From assembly GCF_001421325.1 (NCBI RefSeq), contig NZ_LMJY01000022.1:1-64000 (forward strand): a stretch of DNA of 64,000 nt, in the 5' to 3' direction. Shown here piece after piece: positions 31,496 to 41,087 of this stretch. The first letter of the stretch is position 1. Every line of letters starts with the position of its first letter. The translations under genes and the position numbers were made by a program. The DNA comes from Novosphingobium sp. Leaf2. GTDB taxonomy: Bacteria; Pseudomonadota; Alphaproteobacteria; Sphingomonadales; Sphingomonadaceae. The notes below the pieces were generated by a model. The model made no database searches. It was not told where the DNA came from and saw only the letters and a program-made list of their open reading frames with translations.

Positions 31496-34400
31496 TTGCG
31501 TTCCTTACCTTTGATCAGCCTTGTTGCCTGCCTTTCGGCACCCGGCGTCGCGTCCGCTGCCGAGGCACAGCGCGCGGACGCGGCGAACGCCGGCAAGGCG
31601 GAGACGCCGCCGATCACGGTCAAGGGCAGCGACATCATCGTGACTGCGCCGCGCATCGTGGGCGAAATCGATGCGCCGCAGCCGCCGGTCGCGGTCTTCA
31701 CCGAAGAGGATATCGCATCCTACGGTGTAAGTTCGATCGAGGAATTGCTCGATGCGATTTCGCCGGAGACGGGCAGCGGTCGCGGGCGCGGCAGCGGCTC
31801 GCCGGTGATCCTGCTGAACGGCCAGCGCATTGCCAGCTTCCGCGAAATGCGCGGCATTCCGCCGGAAGCGATCCGTCGCGTCGAAGTGCTGCCCGAAGAA
31901 GTGGCGCTGCGCTTCGGGTATTCGCCGGACCAGCGCGTGGTGAACATCATCCTGAAGGACAAGTTCAACGCCGTCACCGCCGCGGGCGAATACAACCGGC
32001 CCACGCGCGGCGGCTATGACAATTACGAATTGCAGGGCGGTCTGTTCAAAATCGCCGGCCCGCGCCGCTTTAATATCAACGGCAAGCTGGACAATACCAG
32101 CATGCTCACCGAGGCGGAGCGTGACATCACGCAGGATCCGTCGCGTGTGTCGCAAGTGGCGAGCGACCTCAATCCGGGGCAATATCGCTCGCTGCTGCCT
32201 GACGATTCCGAGCTGACGCTGGAAGGCTCGATGACGCAGGGGCTGGGCGAGAAGGGTCTGGGCGGCTCCATCACCGCCACGGGCGGCTATACCCGCTCAC
32301 TCACCACGGCGCTTTCGGGGCTGGATACCGTGTCGCTGGGATACGATGGCACCACGCTGCGCCGCACGCTGCCCGATCCGCTGGCCAGCCGCACGCTGAC
32401 CAATACGGTGGAGGGTGGCTTTGGCTACAACACCATGTTCGGCCAGTGGCAGTTCAACGCCACCTCCAACCCGGTCTACACCGACGCGATCACCCGCACC
32501 GACCGGCGCCGGGACACCGAACAGCTGGTGGCGGCTGCGGCGGCGGGCCAACTGGACATCGCCGGCGCACTTCCCACCGTGGCCAGTGCCGGGGTTGACG
32601 TTGCCCGCAACCGCGAACTGAGCATTTCCAACCTGGCCACGTTGACCGGCAAGCCGTTCCGGATGCCGGCGGGCGATGCGAACCTTACCGTCAAGGGCGG
32701 CTACATCTACGACCAGACGTGGAACGAGAATTCGCGCAATACGCTGGGTTCGGTCTCGCTGACGCGGGGCGACGTGCAGGGCGGCGTCAATCTGGCCCTC
32801 CCGCTCACCAGCAAGGCGGACGATTTCCTGGGCGCGGTTGGCGACATCACTTTGAATCTCAGCGCCGGGCTCGACCAACTTTCCGATTTCGGCACGCTGA
32901 CGAACTGGAGCGTGGGCACCACTTGGTCTCCCACCAGCACGCTGACCTTCCAGGCCAGCTACATCGTTGCGCAGGCGGCGCCCAAGCTGTCGCAGCTATC
33001 ATCGCCAACGATCCTGACTTACAACGTGCCGGTCTACGACTTCAATAAGGGCGTGACCGCGCTGGTGACGACGACCAGCGGCGGCAACCCCAACCTCAAG
33101 GCAGAAACCCAGCGCGACTGGAAAATATCCGCGCAATGGAAGCTGCCATTCTTCCAGCGGTCCAACATCCTGGTCGAATATTTTCGCAATCATTCGAGCA
33201 ATGTCACGCAATCGTTCCCGCTCCTTACATCCGCCATCGAATCCGCGTTTGCGGATCGCGTGACGCGCGACGATGCGGGGAACCTGCTGGCCATCGACCA
33301 GCGGGCGGTGACGTTCAGCGATGTGCGCACATCGTCGTTGCGGTGGGGCTTCAACATTTCCGGCAGCCTTGGTTCAAGTGCATCGACGGCTGCCGAAGGA
33401 TCCGGGCGTGGCGGTGGCGCTTCGATCATGCGCATGGCGCGTAATGCGGACACGCCTGTTGCCCCCGTAACCGGCCCTAACGGCCCGATGCCGGGCGCCG
33501 CCACGGAAGGGCAGCCAACCGGCGTTCCGGGTGCTGGCCCGCAAGGCGAACGTCGCCATTTCGATCCTGCCCGCTTCGCCGCGCTGCGCCAGCAATTGTG
33601 CGCACCCGGTGCTGCAGACCCCGATCCTGCGACGCTGCCCGAAGGCCTGCGCCAGCGGATGATGGGCGCTGACGGCAAGCTCGACCCTGCCAAACTCGCC
33701 GCGTTCAAACAGCGTGCCTGCTCTGCCGATGGCGGTGCGCCGGGCAGCGGCGAGGCGCAGGGCCAGCGCGGTCCGATGGATCCGCAGCGCTTCGAAGCGA
33801 TACGGGCGGCGCTTTGCGCCAATACCAGCGGCCCACCTGATGTAGCCAGTCTGCCTGAACGCATGCGCGAGCGGCTGTTGGGACCGGATGGCAAGATTGA
33901 TCCCGACAAGCTGGCGACGATGCGCGCGCGGTTTTGCACGACGGACGGCGCGCCGGCTGGTGGCATGCCGCCGCCGCCACCAGGTGCTGACGAACCGCCG
34001 CCACCTCCACCGCCGCCTTCGTCTTCCCGGGACAGAAACGGACCGGGCGGAAGCGGCATCCACACCGCCGGGCTTGGCGGTGGACGCGGACCGGGTGGCG
34101 GCATGGGCGGCCCTGGCATGGGTGGTCCACCGGGCGGCGGGCCGGGCGGCCCTGGTGGCCGGGGCAGTCGCTGGAACTTGTCCGTCTATCACACCTGGCG
34201 TTTCACCGACACGGTCAGCATCGCACCGGGCGTCCCGGTCCTTGACCAGTTGAACGGGGATGCGATCGCCGCGGGCGGCGTGCCGCGTCATGCCATCGAG
34301 GCGGAAGGCGGTCTGTTCAAGAACGGCTATGGCCTGCGGCTGAAGGCCGAGTGGGAATCGCCCGCACGCGTCAACGGCACCAGCCAGAACCTGCGGTTCG

Positions 34401-34633
34401 GCAGCACGTTCGACGTATCGCTGCGCCTGTTCGCCGATCTGGGCCGCAACGAGGCGCTGGTTGCCAAGATGCCATTCCTGAAGGGTGCGCGCCTTTCACT
34501 GGTCGCCAACAACCTGCTCGATTCCCGCCAGCGGGTGACTGACCAGAACGGGCTCACCCCGCTGGCCTACCAGCCGGCCTATCGCACGCCGCAAGGCCGG
34601 GTGCTGGGCATAGACTTGCGCAAGGTGTTCTGA
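31496..34633 (+). CDS. TonB-dependent receptor-like outer membrane protein with repeat insertion
   Basis: The protein has 1045 residues with a TTG start (GGCGGAG upstream) and a signal peptide to about residue 22. A plug domain (about 60-170) contains VAVFTEEDIASYGVSSIEEL and VILLNGQRIASF. Many beta-strands follow, and the last residue is Phe, as in outer membrane barrels. Between about residues 625 and 888 lies a large insertion. It contains two 58-residue repeats (689-746 and 761-818), each with Cys at positions 14 and 54 and an LPE-RMR-LLG-DGK-DP-KL pattern, then Pro runs (825-841) and a Gly-rich stretch (849-887). Uptake of an unknown ligand is inferred. Confidence 0.85.
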   Translation: MRSLPLISLVACLSAPGVASAAEAQRADAANAGKAETPPITVKGSDIIVTAPRIVGEIDAPQPPVAVFTEEDIASYGVSSIEELLDAISPETGSGRGRGSGSPVILLNGQRIASFREMRGIPPEAIRRVEVLPEEVALRFGYSPDQRVVNIILKDKFNAVTAAGEYNRPTRGGYDNYELQGGLFKIAGPRRFNINGKLDNTSMLTEAERDITQDPSRVSQVASDLNPGQYRSLLPDDSELTLEGSMTQGLGEKGLGGSITATGGYTRSLTTALSGLDTVSLGYDGTTLRRTLPDPLASRTLTNTVEGGFGYNTMFGQWQFNATSNPVYTDAITRTDRRRDTEQLVAAAAAGQLDIAGALPTVASAGVDVARNRELSISNLATLTGKPFRMPAGDANLTVKGGYIYDQTWNENSRNTLGSVSLTRGDVQGGVNLALPLTSKADDFLGAVGDITLNLSAGLDQLSDFGTLTNWSVGTTWSPTSTLTFQASYIVAQAAPKLSQLSSPTILTYNVPVYDFNKGVTALVTTTSGGNPNLKAETQRDWKISAQWKLPFFQRSNILVEYFRNHSSNVTQSFPLLTSAIESAFADRVTRDDAGNLLAIDQRAVTFSDVRTSSLRWGFNISGSLGSSASTAAEGSGRGGGASIMRMARNADTPVAPVTGPNGPMPGAATEGQPTGVPGAGPQGERRHFDPARFAALRQQLCAPGAADPDPATLPEGLRQRMMGADGKLDPAKLAAFKQRACSADGGAPGSGEAQGQRGPMDPQRFEAIRAALCANTSGPPDVASLPERMRERLLGPDGKIDPDKLATMRARFCTTDGAPAGGMPPPPPGADEPPPPPPPPSSSRDRNGPGGSGIHTAGLGGGRGPGGGMGGPGMGGPPGGGPGGPGGRGSRWNLSVYHTWRFTDTVSIAPGVPVLDQLNGDAIAAGGVPRHAIEAEGGLFKNGYGLRLKAEWESPARVNGTSQNLRFGSTFDVSLRLFADLGRNEALVAKMPFLKGARLSLVANNLLDSRQRVTDQNGLTPLAYQPAYRTPQGRVLGIDLRKVF

Positions 34634-34667
34634 GGCAACGGGTTCTGATCGCGATGTTCTGCGGATA

Positions 34668-34696
34668 GCGGCGGTCCGGGTCTACCGATCCGCCGC
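34668..34696. repeat. Inverted repeat between the receptor gene and uvrC
   Basis: GCGGCGG pairs with CCGCCGC, and an inner CGG/CCG pair leaves a short loop. There is no T-run after it, so termination would not be of the classical kind. It sits 34 bp after the receptor stop. Confidence 0.4.
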
Positions 34697-34718
34697 GCGA
34701 TGCCCTATCTGCACGAAC

Positions 34719-36656
34719 ATGGCGCGAACACCTGCCGGCACTCCCGATAATCCCCAAGGGCTCGAACGGTTCAACGAGGACCGGGCGACCACGACCATTC
34801 GCGGCTCCGACCAGCCCGACCTTCAGGCCGGCGTGACCGTGATCCGCGACACGGTGCGAACCTTGCCGCCCAAGCCCGGCGTTTACCGCATGCATGATGC
34901 GCGCGGCGAGGTGCTCTATGTGGGCAAGGCGCGCGCGCTGAAGAACCGCGTCGCCAACTATACCCAGTGGGAACGCCTGCCGGGCCGCCTGCAGCGGATG
35001 GTCAGCCAGACCCGCTCGATGACGATCGTCACCACCAATTCCGAGGCCGAGGCGCTGCTGCTCGAAGCGCAACTCATCAAGCGCTATCGCCCCGCTTACA
35101 ACGTGCTGCTGCGCGACGACAAATCGTTCCCCTTCATCCTGCTGCGCGCCGATCATGCCTTTCCGCGGATCATGAAGCACCGCGGCGCGCGCAAGGCCAA
35201 GGGCGATTACTATGGCCCGTTCGCCAGCGCCGGCTCCGTCAACACCACGGTGAACGCGTTGCAAAAGCTGTTCCTGCTGCGCAGCTGCACTGACAGCTTC
35301 TTTTCCCGGCGCGACCGGCCGTGCCTGCTCTACCAGATCAAGCGCTGTTCGGCGCCGTGCGTCGGGCGGATCGAGGAAGGCGCCTATGCGGAGCTGGTGC
35401 AGGAGGCGAAGGACTTTCTGGGCGGGCGCTCCAGCGCCGTGCAGCGCAAGATCGAGGTGCAGATGGCGCAGGCCGCGCAAGACCTTGATTTCGAACGCGC
35501 CGCCATGCTGCGCGACCGGTTGCGCGCCGCCACGTTTATCCAGGGCAGCCAGGCGATAAACGCCGAGGGGCTCGATAACGCCGACATCTTCGCGATGGCC
35601 AGCAAGGGCGGGCAAGTGGGTGTGCAGGCCTTCTTCATCCGGGGCGGCCAGAACTGGGGCCACCGCGCCTTCTTCCCCACCCACACCGAAGGGCTCAGTG
35701 AGGAGGAGGTCATGCAAAGTTTCCTCGCCCAGTTCTACGAGGAAGTGCCGCCGGCCCGCTGCATACTGGTGGACCGCGAATTGCCCGAAGCGGATCTCAT
35801 CTGCGAGGCGCTGCGCGAAGGCGCGGGCGGCAAGGTCGAGCTGTCCGTCCCCCAGCGTGGCAGCCGCCGCCGCCTGATCGCACAGGCCACCCGCAACGCG
35901 GTGGAAGCGCTCGATCGCCGGCTTGCCGAGCGTGGCAGCCAAGCCAAAGTGCTGCGTGAAATCGCCGAATTTCTCGAACTGCCCGACGTGCCGCAGCGCA
36001 TCGAGGTTTACGACAACAGCCATATCTCCGGCACCAAGGCGCTGGGGGCGATGGTCGTGGCGGGGCCGGAAGGCTTCATCAAGAACCAGTATCGCAAGTT
36101 CAACATCAAGTCCGCGCAAACCGATGACGATTACGCGATGATGCGCGAAGTGATGACCCGCCGCTTCGGGCGGGTGCAGGAGGAAGACCCGGAACGGCAG
36201 GGGGGAACCTGGCCGGACTTGGTACTGATCGACGGCGGCAAGGGGCAGATGAACGCGGTTAAAGACGCACTGGAGGAACTGGGCATAGAAGACGTGCCGC
36301 TGATCGCCATCGCCAAGGGCCCGCATCACGGCCGCGAGGGGCGCGAGGTGTTCCACTTTCCCGATGGCCGCGAAAAGATGCTGCCGGTCAATTCGCCCGT
36401 GCTGTTCCACCTGCAGCGCCTGCGCGACGAGGTCCACCGCTTCGCGATCGGCGCGCACCGCGCCAAGCGCAGCCGGGCGATCAGCGCCAGCCCGCTAGAC
36501 GAGATTCCCGGCATCGGCCCGGCTCGTAAACGCGCGCTGCTGCTGCACTTTGGCACTGCCGGAAAAGTGCGCGCCGCCAGCCTTGAGGATCTGCAACGCG
36601 CACCCGGCGTCAGCGCCACGGTGGCGCAGACGATCTACGACTTCTATCACCCATGA
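34719..36656 (+). CDS. uvrC: Excinuclease ABC subunit C
   Basis: The 645-residue protein has the GIY-YIG nuclease at its N-terminus (LPPKPGVYRMHDARGEVLYV, then GKARALKNRVANY), a UVR motif near residue 250 (MAQAAQDLDFERAAMLRDRL), the RNase H-like C-terminal nuclease (RIEVYDNSHISGTKALGAMV) and helix-hairpin-helix motifs at the end (LDEIPGIGPARKRALLLHFG). It makes the dual incisions in nucleotide excision repair with UvrA and UvrB. No SOS box of the GTTC-N7-GTTC type is seen upstream. Confidence 0.97.
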   Translation: MARTPAGTPDNPQGLERFNEDRATTTIRGSDQPDLQAGVTVIRDTVRTLPPKPGVYRMHDARGEVLYVGKARALKNRVANYTQWERLPGRLQRMVSQTRSMTIVTTNSEAEALLLEAQLIKRYRPAYNVLLRDDKSFPFILLRADHAFPRIMKHRGARKAKGDYYGPFASAGSVNTTVNALQKLFLLRSCTDSFFSRRDRPCLLYQIKRCSAPCVGRIEEGAYAELVQEAKDFLGGRSSAVQRKIEVQMAQAAQDLDFERAAMLRDRLRAATFIQGSQAINAEGLDNADIFAMASKGGQVGVQAFFIRGGQNWGHRAFFPTHTEGLSEEEVMQSFLAQFYEEVPPARCILVDRELPEADLICEALREGAGGKVELSVPQRGSRRRLIAQATRNAVEALDRRLAERGSQAKVLREIAEFLELPDVPQRIEVYDNSHISGTKALGAMVVAGPEGFIKNQYRKFNIKSAQTDDDYAMMREVMTRRFGRVQEEDPERQGGTWPDLVLIDGGKGQMNAVKDALEELGIEDVPLIAIAKGPHHGREGREVFHFPDGREKMLPVNSPVLFHLQRLRDEVHRFAIGAHRAKRSRAISASPLDEIPGIGPARKRALLLHFGTAGKVRAASLEDLQRAPGVSATVAQTIYDFYHP

Positions 36657-36671
36657 GCCCGGGCGGCGTCT

Positions 36672-37538
36672 CTAGCGCGTAAAGCCCAGCTTGCGTGCAA
36701 TGCGCCAGCCCAGCGCCTTGGCGCGGTTTGTGGCGGGCCAGCGTCCGGGCGCTTTGGGATGCAGGCCCAGCTTGCGCAGCAGCCCATTGAACGCGCGCGC
36801 ATCCGCTTCGGCAAAGCTCCATTCGGACCTCCAGGTGATCGAGAACGATACCGACGGCGCCGTGCCATTGCGCACGAAATGGGGGGCCATGACCGGCACG
36901 TAGACCGCCTCGCCGGGGCCCAGCGCGAACTCTTTGCCACCCGTCAGCAGATCGTCGCGCCAGCGCAGCTCGCGTCCGCCACCGGTGTGGTAGGTTTCGT
37001 GGACCTGATCGGGTGCGTAAGTGGGATCGCCGGCCGGAAACTGGGTCATTACCTTGTTGCCGCGCACTTGCATCAGGATGTTGTGCTCGGGATCGAAGTG
37101 GTAGGGCGTAACCCCGCCCGCGCTGGTGATGAACACGAACGCCTGCGTCTTCATCATGCGTCCGGTCTTACGCTCGATCACCGGGCGGATTTCCTCCAGC
37201 AACTGCGCCAGCAAAGCAGCATAAGCCGGGTCCTGCTCCACGTTCTTGAGCACGGCCCAGGACCGCGACGTCTCGATGGTGCAGATGGTCTCGCCGATCG
37301 GGATACCGGTTGCGGCAGGTTTCTTGTCGACCCCCAGCGGCTGGTCGCTGGCATTGTATTCCACCGATTGTGCGGGAAGCGATTCCGCCAGGCTTGCCAG
37401 CGCGTCCAACGTCATCAGCGGATGGTCGCCCAGCGCGTGGACAAGCTTGTGGGGAACCTCGGGATAAGCCTGTTCAAAAGCCTGCCGGGCAGCATTCGGG
37501 AATACGTTGGGCGAGGCGGGCGTGGAGTGGGCGTTCAT
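36672..37538 (-). CDS. Cupin-like/JmjC domain protein
   Basis: The start at 37538 gives 288 residues and overlaps the stop of the GNAT gene (ATGA). The cupin/JmjC core is seen in VFITSAGGVTPYHFDPEHNI, with HFD as the likely first metal-binding His and Asp, followed by LMQVRGNKVMTQFPAG and GEAVYVPVMAPHFVRNG (second His). Such proteins are often Fe(II)/2-oxoglutarate hydroxylases. The substrate is unknown. Coupling to an acyltransferase gene suggests a shared pathway. Confidence 0.75.
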   Translation of the reverse strand: MNAHSTPASPNVFPNAARQAFEQAYPEVPHKLVHALGDHPLMTLDALASLAESLPAQSVEYNASDQPLGVDKKPAATGIPIGETICTIETSRSWAVLKNVEQDPAYAALLAQLLEEIRPVIERKTGRMMKTQAFVFITSAGGVTPYHFDPEHNILMQVRGNKVMTQFPAGDPTYAPDQVHETYHTGGGRELRWRDDLLTGGKEFALGPGEAVYVPVMAPHFVRNGTAPSVSFSITWRSEWSFAEADARAFNGLLRKLGLHPKAPGRWPATNRAKALGWRIARKLGFTR

Positions 37539-38704
37539 GGCGGGGATCCGGCGGGATGGCGGTTGGTTTCGGCGCGAACGAACTGGCGGAAAGCAGCGCG
37601 ACGCACCGTTCCGCCGATGGCGACGGAGAGCCGCCCGATGGCCCGGCGCTCGCGCCACAGATGATCGATCATCGGGTGGTCGGCGCTGGCGCAGCTATCG
37701 CTCCACGCGATGTCCGACCGCTCCAGCACCTTGAGGTTTTCGCGCTGAAGAAGAACGCCGGGCGAAAACCGCGCGAAATTCTCATCGAACGCGGTCTTGT
37801 ACGAATAGGCGCCGGGCGGCGTCAGGAACGTTGCCAGCATGGCGATGGGGCGATCGTCCAGCGTCAGCGTCAGACGCTCCAGCCGACCGCGCGCGGCTGC
37901 GCCCGCCAGCGTTTCGCGAAACATGTCGGCAGTGCCCGGCGCGCTCGCCAGCGCAGAGCCAGCCTTGCCTTTCCAGCCCGCCGCTTCCAGCGTCAGAAAG
38001 GCCTCGCTCCACGGTGCGATGTCCGCATCGTCGGTAGAGCGGGTGAAGGCAACGGCGCCTTCTTCCGCCAGACGATTGGCCTGACGCCGCAATTCCTTGC
38101 GCTTCTTGCCGTTCAGCGAGGCTTCCAGATACGCGTCCGGCGACAGGTCGGAGGCGAGCATCGCGCGTTCTTCCGCGTGGACCAGTTCCACCTGCCGTCC
38201 CTGGTCCTTCGCAACGACGCGCAAAGCAGCGTGGACCGGACCGTCCAGCACGATGCCCCGCAGATGCAGGAACAAGCCTGTTCCTGCATGGTCGTCCCCC
38301 CAAGCCAGCGCCGCCCGCCAGAACGCCGCCTCTGCGCCCCTGGTCACCAAGGGAACCCCGCAAAAACAGTTCGCATGCAGCCAGCTGGACAATTGCGGAA
38401 CCGGCCAGCGATAATACCGCCGCGCACGCACGATCGGCATCAGCCCGGCCAGCTTCCCATCCTGTTCGAAGCGCAGAATATGGATCGAGGCATCGCCAAG
38501 ATGACGCAGCGAGGGCAGCAGATACCAGCTTTCGAAGAACGGGTTGGGCTCGCTCACAACCTGGGTAAGCGCATCCCATGCCGGTACTTGCGCGGCCATA
38601 GCCTGCCACGGCACGCAGGTCAGCGTTCCGGCGGCTGCCGCTGACAGCTCACCGGCATCATCATGCGCCGGGGCGCGGTAGTGGCCGTTCGCCTTGCCTG
38701 CCAA
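37535..38704 (-). CDS. GNAT/FemAB-like acyltransferase (BioF2 type)
   Basis: The 389-residue protein fits the acetyltransferase_6 (BioF2/FemAB-like) family: SLNGKKRKELRRQANRLAEE (about 178-197), then WSEAFLTLEAAGWKGKAGSA and the cofactor-side strand RLERLTLTLDDRPIAMLATF, and LLQRENLKVLERSDIAW-type C-terminal helices. It starts with TTG at 38704. The donor may be an acyl-CoA or aminoacyl-tRNA. It is directly coupled to the cupin gene. Confidence 0.75.
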   Translation of the reverse strand: MAGKANGHYRAPAHDDAGELSAAAAGTLTCVPWQAMAAQVPAWDALTQVVSEPNPFFESWYLLPSLRHLGDASIHILRFEQDGKLAGLMPIVRARRYYRWPVPQLSSWLHANCFCGVPLVTRGAEAAFWRAALAWGDDHAGTGLFLHLRGIVLDGPVHAALRVVAKDQGRQVELVHAEERAMLASDLSPDAYLEASLNGKKRKELRRQANRLAEEGAVAFTRSTDDADIAPWSEAFLTLEAAGWKGKAGSALASAPGTADMFRETLAGAAARGRLERLTLTLDDRPIAMLATFLTPPGAYSYKTAFDENFARFSPGVLLQRENLKVLERSDIAWSDSCASADHPMIDHLWRERRAIGRLSVAIGGTVRRAAFRQFVRAETNRHPAGSPP

Positions 38705-38734
38705 AAGAAGCGCTTTCCCGGTTCATGAATAAGT

Positions 38735-38758
38735 CTGCAGATCGTAGGCGATCTGTAG
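38735..38758. terminator. Inverted repeat between hppA and the GNAT gene
   Basis: CTGCAGATCG and CGATCTGTAG form a 10-bp stem with one G-T pair and a four-base loop. It lies 50 bp downstream of the hppA stop; on the minus strand the sequence after it (ACTTATTC) is mildly T-rich. A role as hppA terminator is plausible but unproven. Confidence 0.4.
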
Positions 38759-38809
38759 AACCGATCCATCAAAGAAGTGCTAACGACAGGCAAGGCAAGG
38801 CTTCGAAAT

Positions 38810-40903
38810 CTACCCCGCCGCCAGCACTGCCAGCAGCAGCAGCGCGACGATGTTGGTGATCTTGATCATCGGATTGACCGCCGGGCCGGCAGTATCCTTG
38901 TACGGATCGCCCACGGTATCGCCGGTTACGGCCGCCTTGTGCGCTTCGGATCCCTTGCCGCCGTGATTGCCATCCTCGATGAACTTTTTGGCGTTATCCC
39001 AGGCCCCGCCGCCCGATGTCATCGACAGCGCCACAAACAGCCCGCTGACGATCACCCCCAGCAGCAGCGCACCCAGCGCCGCGAACCCGTTTTCGCGGCC
39101 CGCCACGAAAGTGATGACGAAATACACCGCGATCGGCGCCAGCACCGGCAGCAGTGAAGGCACGATCATTTCCTTGATCGCGGCCTTGGTCACCAGGTCC
39201 ACCGTGCGGGCATAGTCCGGCTTCTCTTCGTACGTCATGATGCCCGGCTTCTCGCGGAACTGCTCGCGCACGTCGACGACCACGTCCCCGGCGGCGCGGC
39301 CCACAGCTGTCATGCCCATCGCCGCAAACAGGTAAGGCAGCAGGGCGCCGAGCAGCAGGCCGACGATAACGTACGGATTTTCCAGACTGAAGTTCACCTG
39401 CAGGTCCGGGAAAAACTCACGCAGATCGGTGGTGTAGGCGGCAAACAGCACCAGTGCCGCCAGGCCAGCAGAGCCAATGGCATAGCCCTTGGTCACTGCC
39501 TTGGTGGTGTTGCCCACCGCATCCAGTGCATCGGTTTTCAGCCGCACCGCCTCATCCAGCCCGGCCATTTCCGCGATGCCGCCAGCGTTGTCGGTAACCG
39601 GCCCGTAGGCATCGAGCGCGACGACCATGCCTGCCAGCGCCAGCATGGCAGTTGCCGCATAGGCGATCCCCAGCAACCCGGCGAGCTGGTAGGCGATGAC
39701 GATGCCGGCAACGATGACCAGCGTGGGCAGAGCGGTCGCCTCCAGACTGATCGCCAGGCCCTGGATCACATTGGTGCCGTGCCCGGTCACGGAGGCTTTG
39801 GCGATCGAGCGGACCGGACGATAATTGGTGCCGGTGTAATACTCGGTGATCCAGATGATCAGCCCGGTGATCGCCAGCCCCACCAGCGCGCAATAGAACA
39901 ACGTGCGCCCGGTAAGCCCGTCACGCCCGATTGCGCCATCCATGTCGCCCAGCGCGTAATGCACCGCAAACCAGATCGCCGGGATGGACAGGACGGCTGT
40001 CACCAGAAAGCCCTTGTACATCGCCCCCATGATGTTCGTCCCGCTACCCAGCCGCACGAAATAGGTGCCGATGATGGAGGTGACTATGCACACGCCGCCG
40101 ATCAACAGCGGCAGGCCCATCATCGCGGTCAGGTTGTCGGCGCCTTTCAGCAGCAGGGCCGTGAGGATCATGGTGGCGCCTACCGTGACCACGTAAGTCT
40201 CGAACAGGTCGGCGGCCATGCCGGCGCAATCGCCGACGTTATCGCCCACATTGTCGGCGATCACCGCGGGATTGCGTGGGTCATCCTCGGGAATGCCAGC
40301 CTCCACCTTGCCCACCAGGTCCGCGCCAACGTCCGCCGCCTTGGTGAAGATGCCGCCGCCAAGCCGCGCGAAGATTGAGATGAGGGACGCGCCGAAGGCT
40401 AGCGCCGTCAGCGCCTCCACTACCGTCCGGTCAGCCCCGCCCACGGTATGCCCGCCGGGCCCTGTCAGATACCAGTAAAACACCGCGATCGCGAGGAGGG
40501 CCAGCCCCGCCACCAGCATCCCGGTGATCGCGCCGGACCGGAACGCCAGCGTCAGCCCGTCCTGCAGCCCCTTTTGCGCCGCTGCCGCCGTGCGCACGTT
40601 GGCCCGCACCGATATGTTCATGCCGATGAACCCGGCGACGCCGGACAGCACCGCGCCGGCCACGAACCCGATGGCCGAAATGGTCCCCAGCGTGAACGCC
40701 AGGATCACGGCAACGATGACGCCGACAACGGCGATGGTGGAATACTGCCGCTTCAGATAGGCCTGCGCGCCTTCCTGAATGGCGGCAGCGATTTCCTGCA
40801 TCTGCGCATTGCCCGCCGGCGCACTCAATACCTGCCTGCTGGTAACCACGCCATAGACGATAGCCAGCAGCCCCAAGGCGATTGCGATCGTGATCGAGTT
40901 CAC
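38810..40903 (-). CDS. hppA: Membrane-bound H+-translocating pyrophosphatase, K+-independent type
   Basis: The 697-residue protein has about 16 membrane segments. The substrate loop reads [20 protein letters not shown] then [20 protein letters not shown] (about 187-225), with the DNVGDNVGD motif. The motif [10 protein letters not shown] near residue 462 has Lys at the position that is Ala in K+-dependent enzymes, so this one should not need K+. It uses PPi hydrolysis to pump protons out of the cytoplasm. The GTG start at 40903 has GGGGA upstream. Confidence 0.95.
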   Translation of the reverse strand: MNSITIAIALGLLAIVYGVVTSRQVLSAPAGNAQMQEIAAAIQEGAQAYLKRQYSTIAVVGVIVAVILAFTLGTISAIGFVAGAVLSGVAGFIGMNISVRANVRTAAAAQKGLQDGLTLAFRSGAITGMLVAGLALLAIAVFYWYLTGPGGHTVGGADRTVVEALTALAFGASLISIFARLGGGIFTKAADVGADLVGKVEAGIPEDDPRNPAVIADNVGDNVGDCAGMAADLFETYVVTVGATMILTALLLKGADNLTAMMGLPLLIGGVCIVTSIIGTYFVRLGSGTNIMGAMYKGFLVTAVLSIPAIWFAVHYALGDMDGAIGRDGLTGRTLFYCALVGLAITGLIIWITEYYTGTNYRPVRSIAKASVTGHGTNVIQGLAISLEATALPTLVIVAGIVIAYQLAGLLGIAYAATAMLALAGMVVALDAYGPVTDNAGGIAEMAGLDEAVRLKTDALDAVGNTTKAVTKGYAIGSAGLAALVLFAAYTTDLREFFPDLQVNFSLENPYVIVGLLLGALLPYLFAAMGMTAVGRAAGDVVVDVREQFREKPGIMTYEEKPDYARTVDLVTKAAIKEMIVPSLLPVLAPIAVYFVITFVAGRENGFAALGALLLGVIVSGLFVALSMTSGGGAWDNAKKFIEDGNHGGKGSEAHKAAVTGDTVGDPYKDTAGPAVNPMIKITNIVALLLLAVLAAG

Positions 40904-40966
40904 GAATACGTCCCCTTCCCATTATTATTGTTATTGCGACGGGTTTTCCCGCTCGATACCAGAAAA

Positions 40967-40993
40967 GCTATAGAGGGAAGGGGTGCCTGGCAA
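40967..40993 (-). promoter_or_regulatory. Candidate hppA promoter
   Basis: On the minus strand TTGCCA (40993-40988) and TATAGC (40972-40967) are 15 bp apart, slightly short for sigma-70. The palindrome CGGGTTTTCCCG (40940-40951) lies between the promoter and the start codon and may affect the leader. Confidence 0.4.
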
Positions 40994-41087
40994 GCGTATC
41001 ATTGGGGGTTGTGAACGCCCTACTTCGGATAGGCGCTTCGCAGTTGCGTCATTGACTGTATCCGACTGCGCTGCAACGCAAAATAAC

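Noticed and set aside
34640..34718. An SOS box in front of uvrC
   Set aside because: Two GTTC half-sites are present but are ten bases apart instead of seven.
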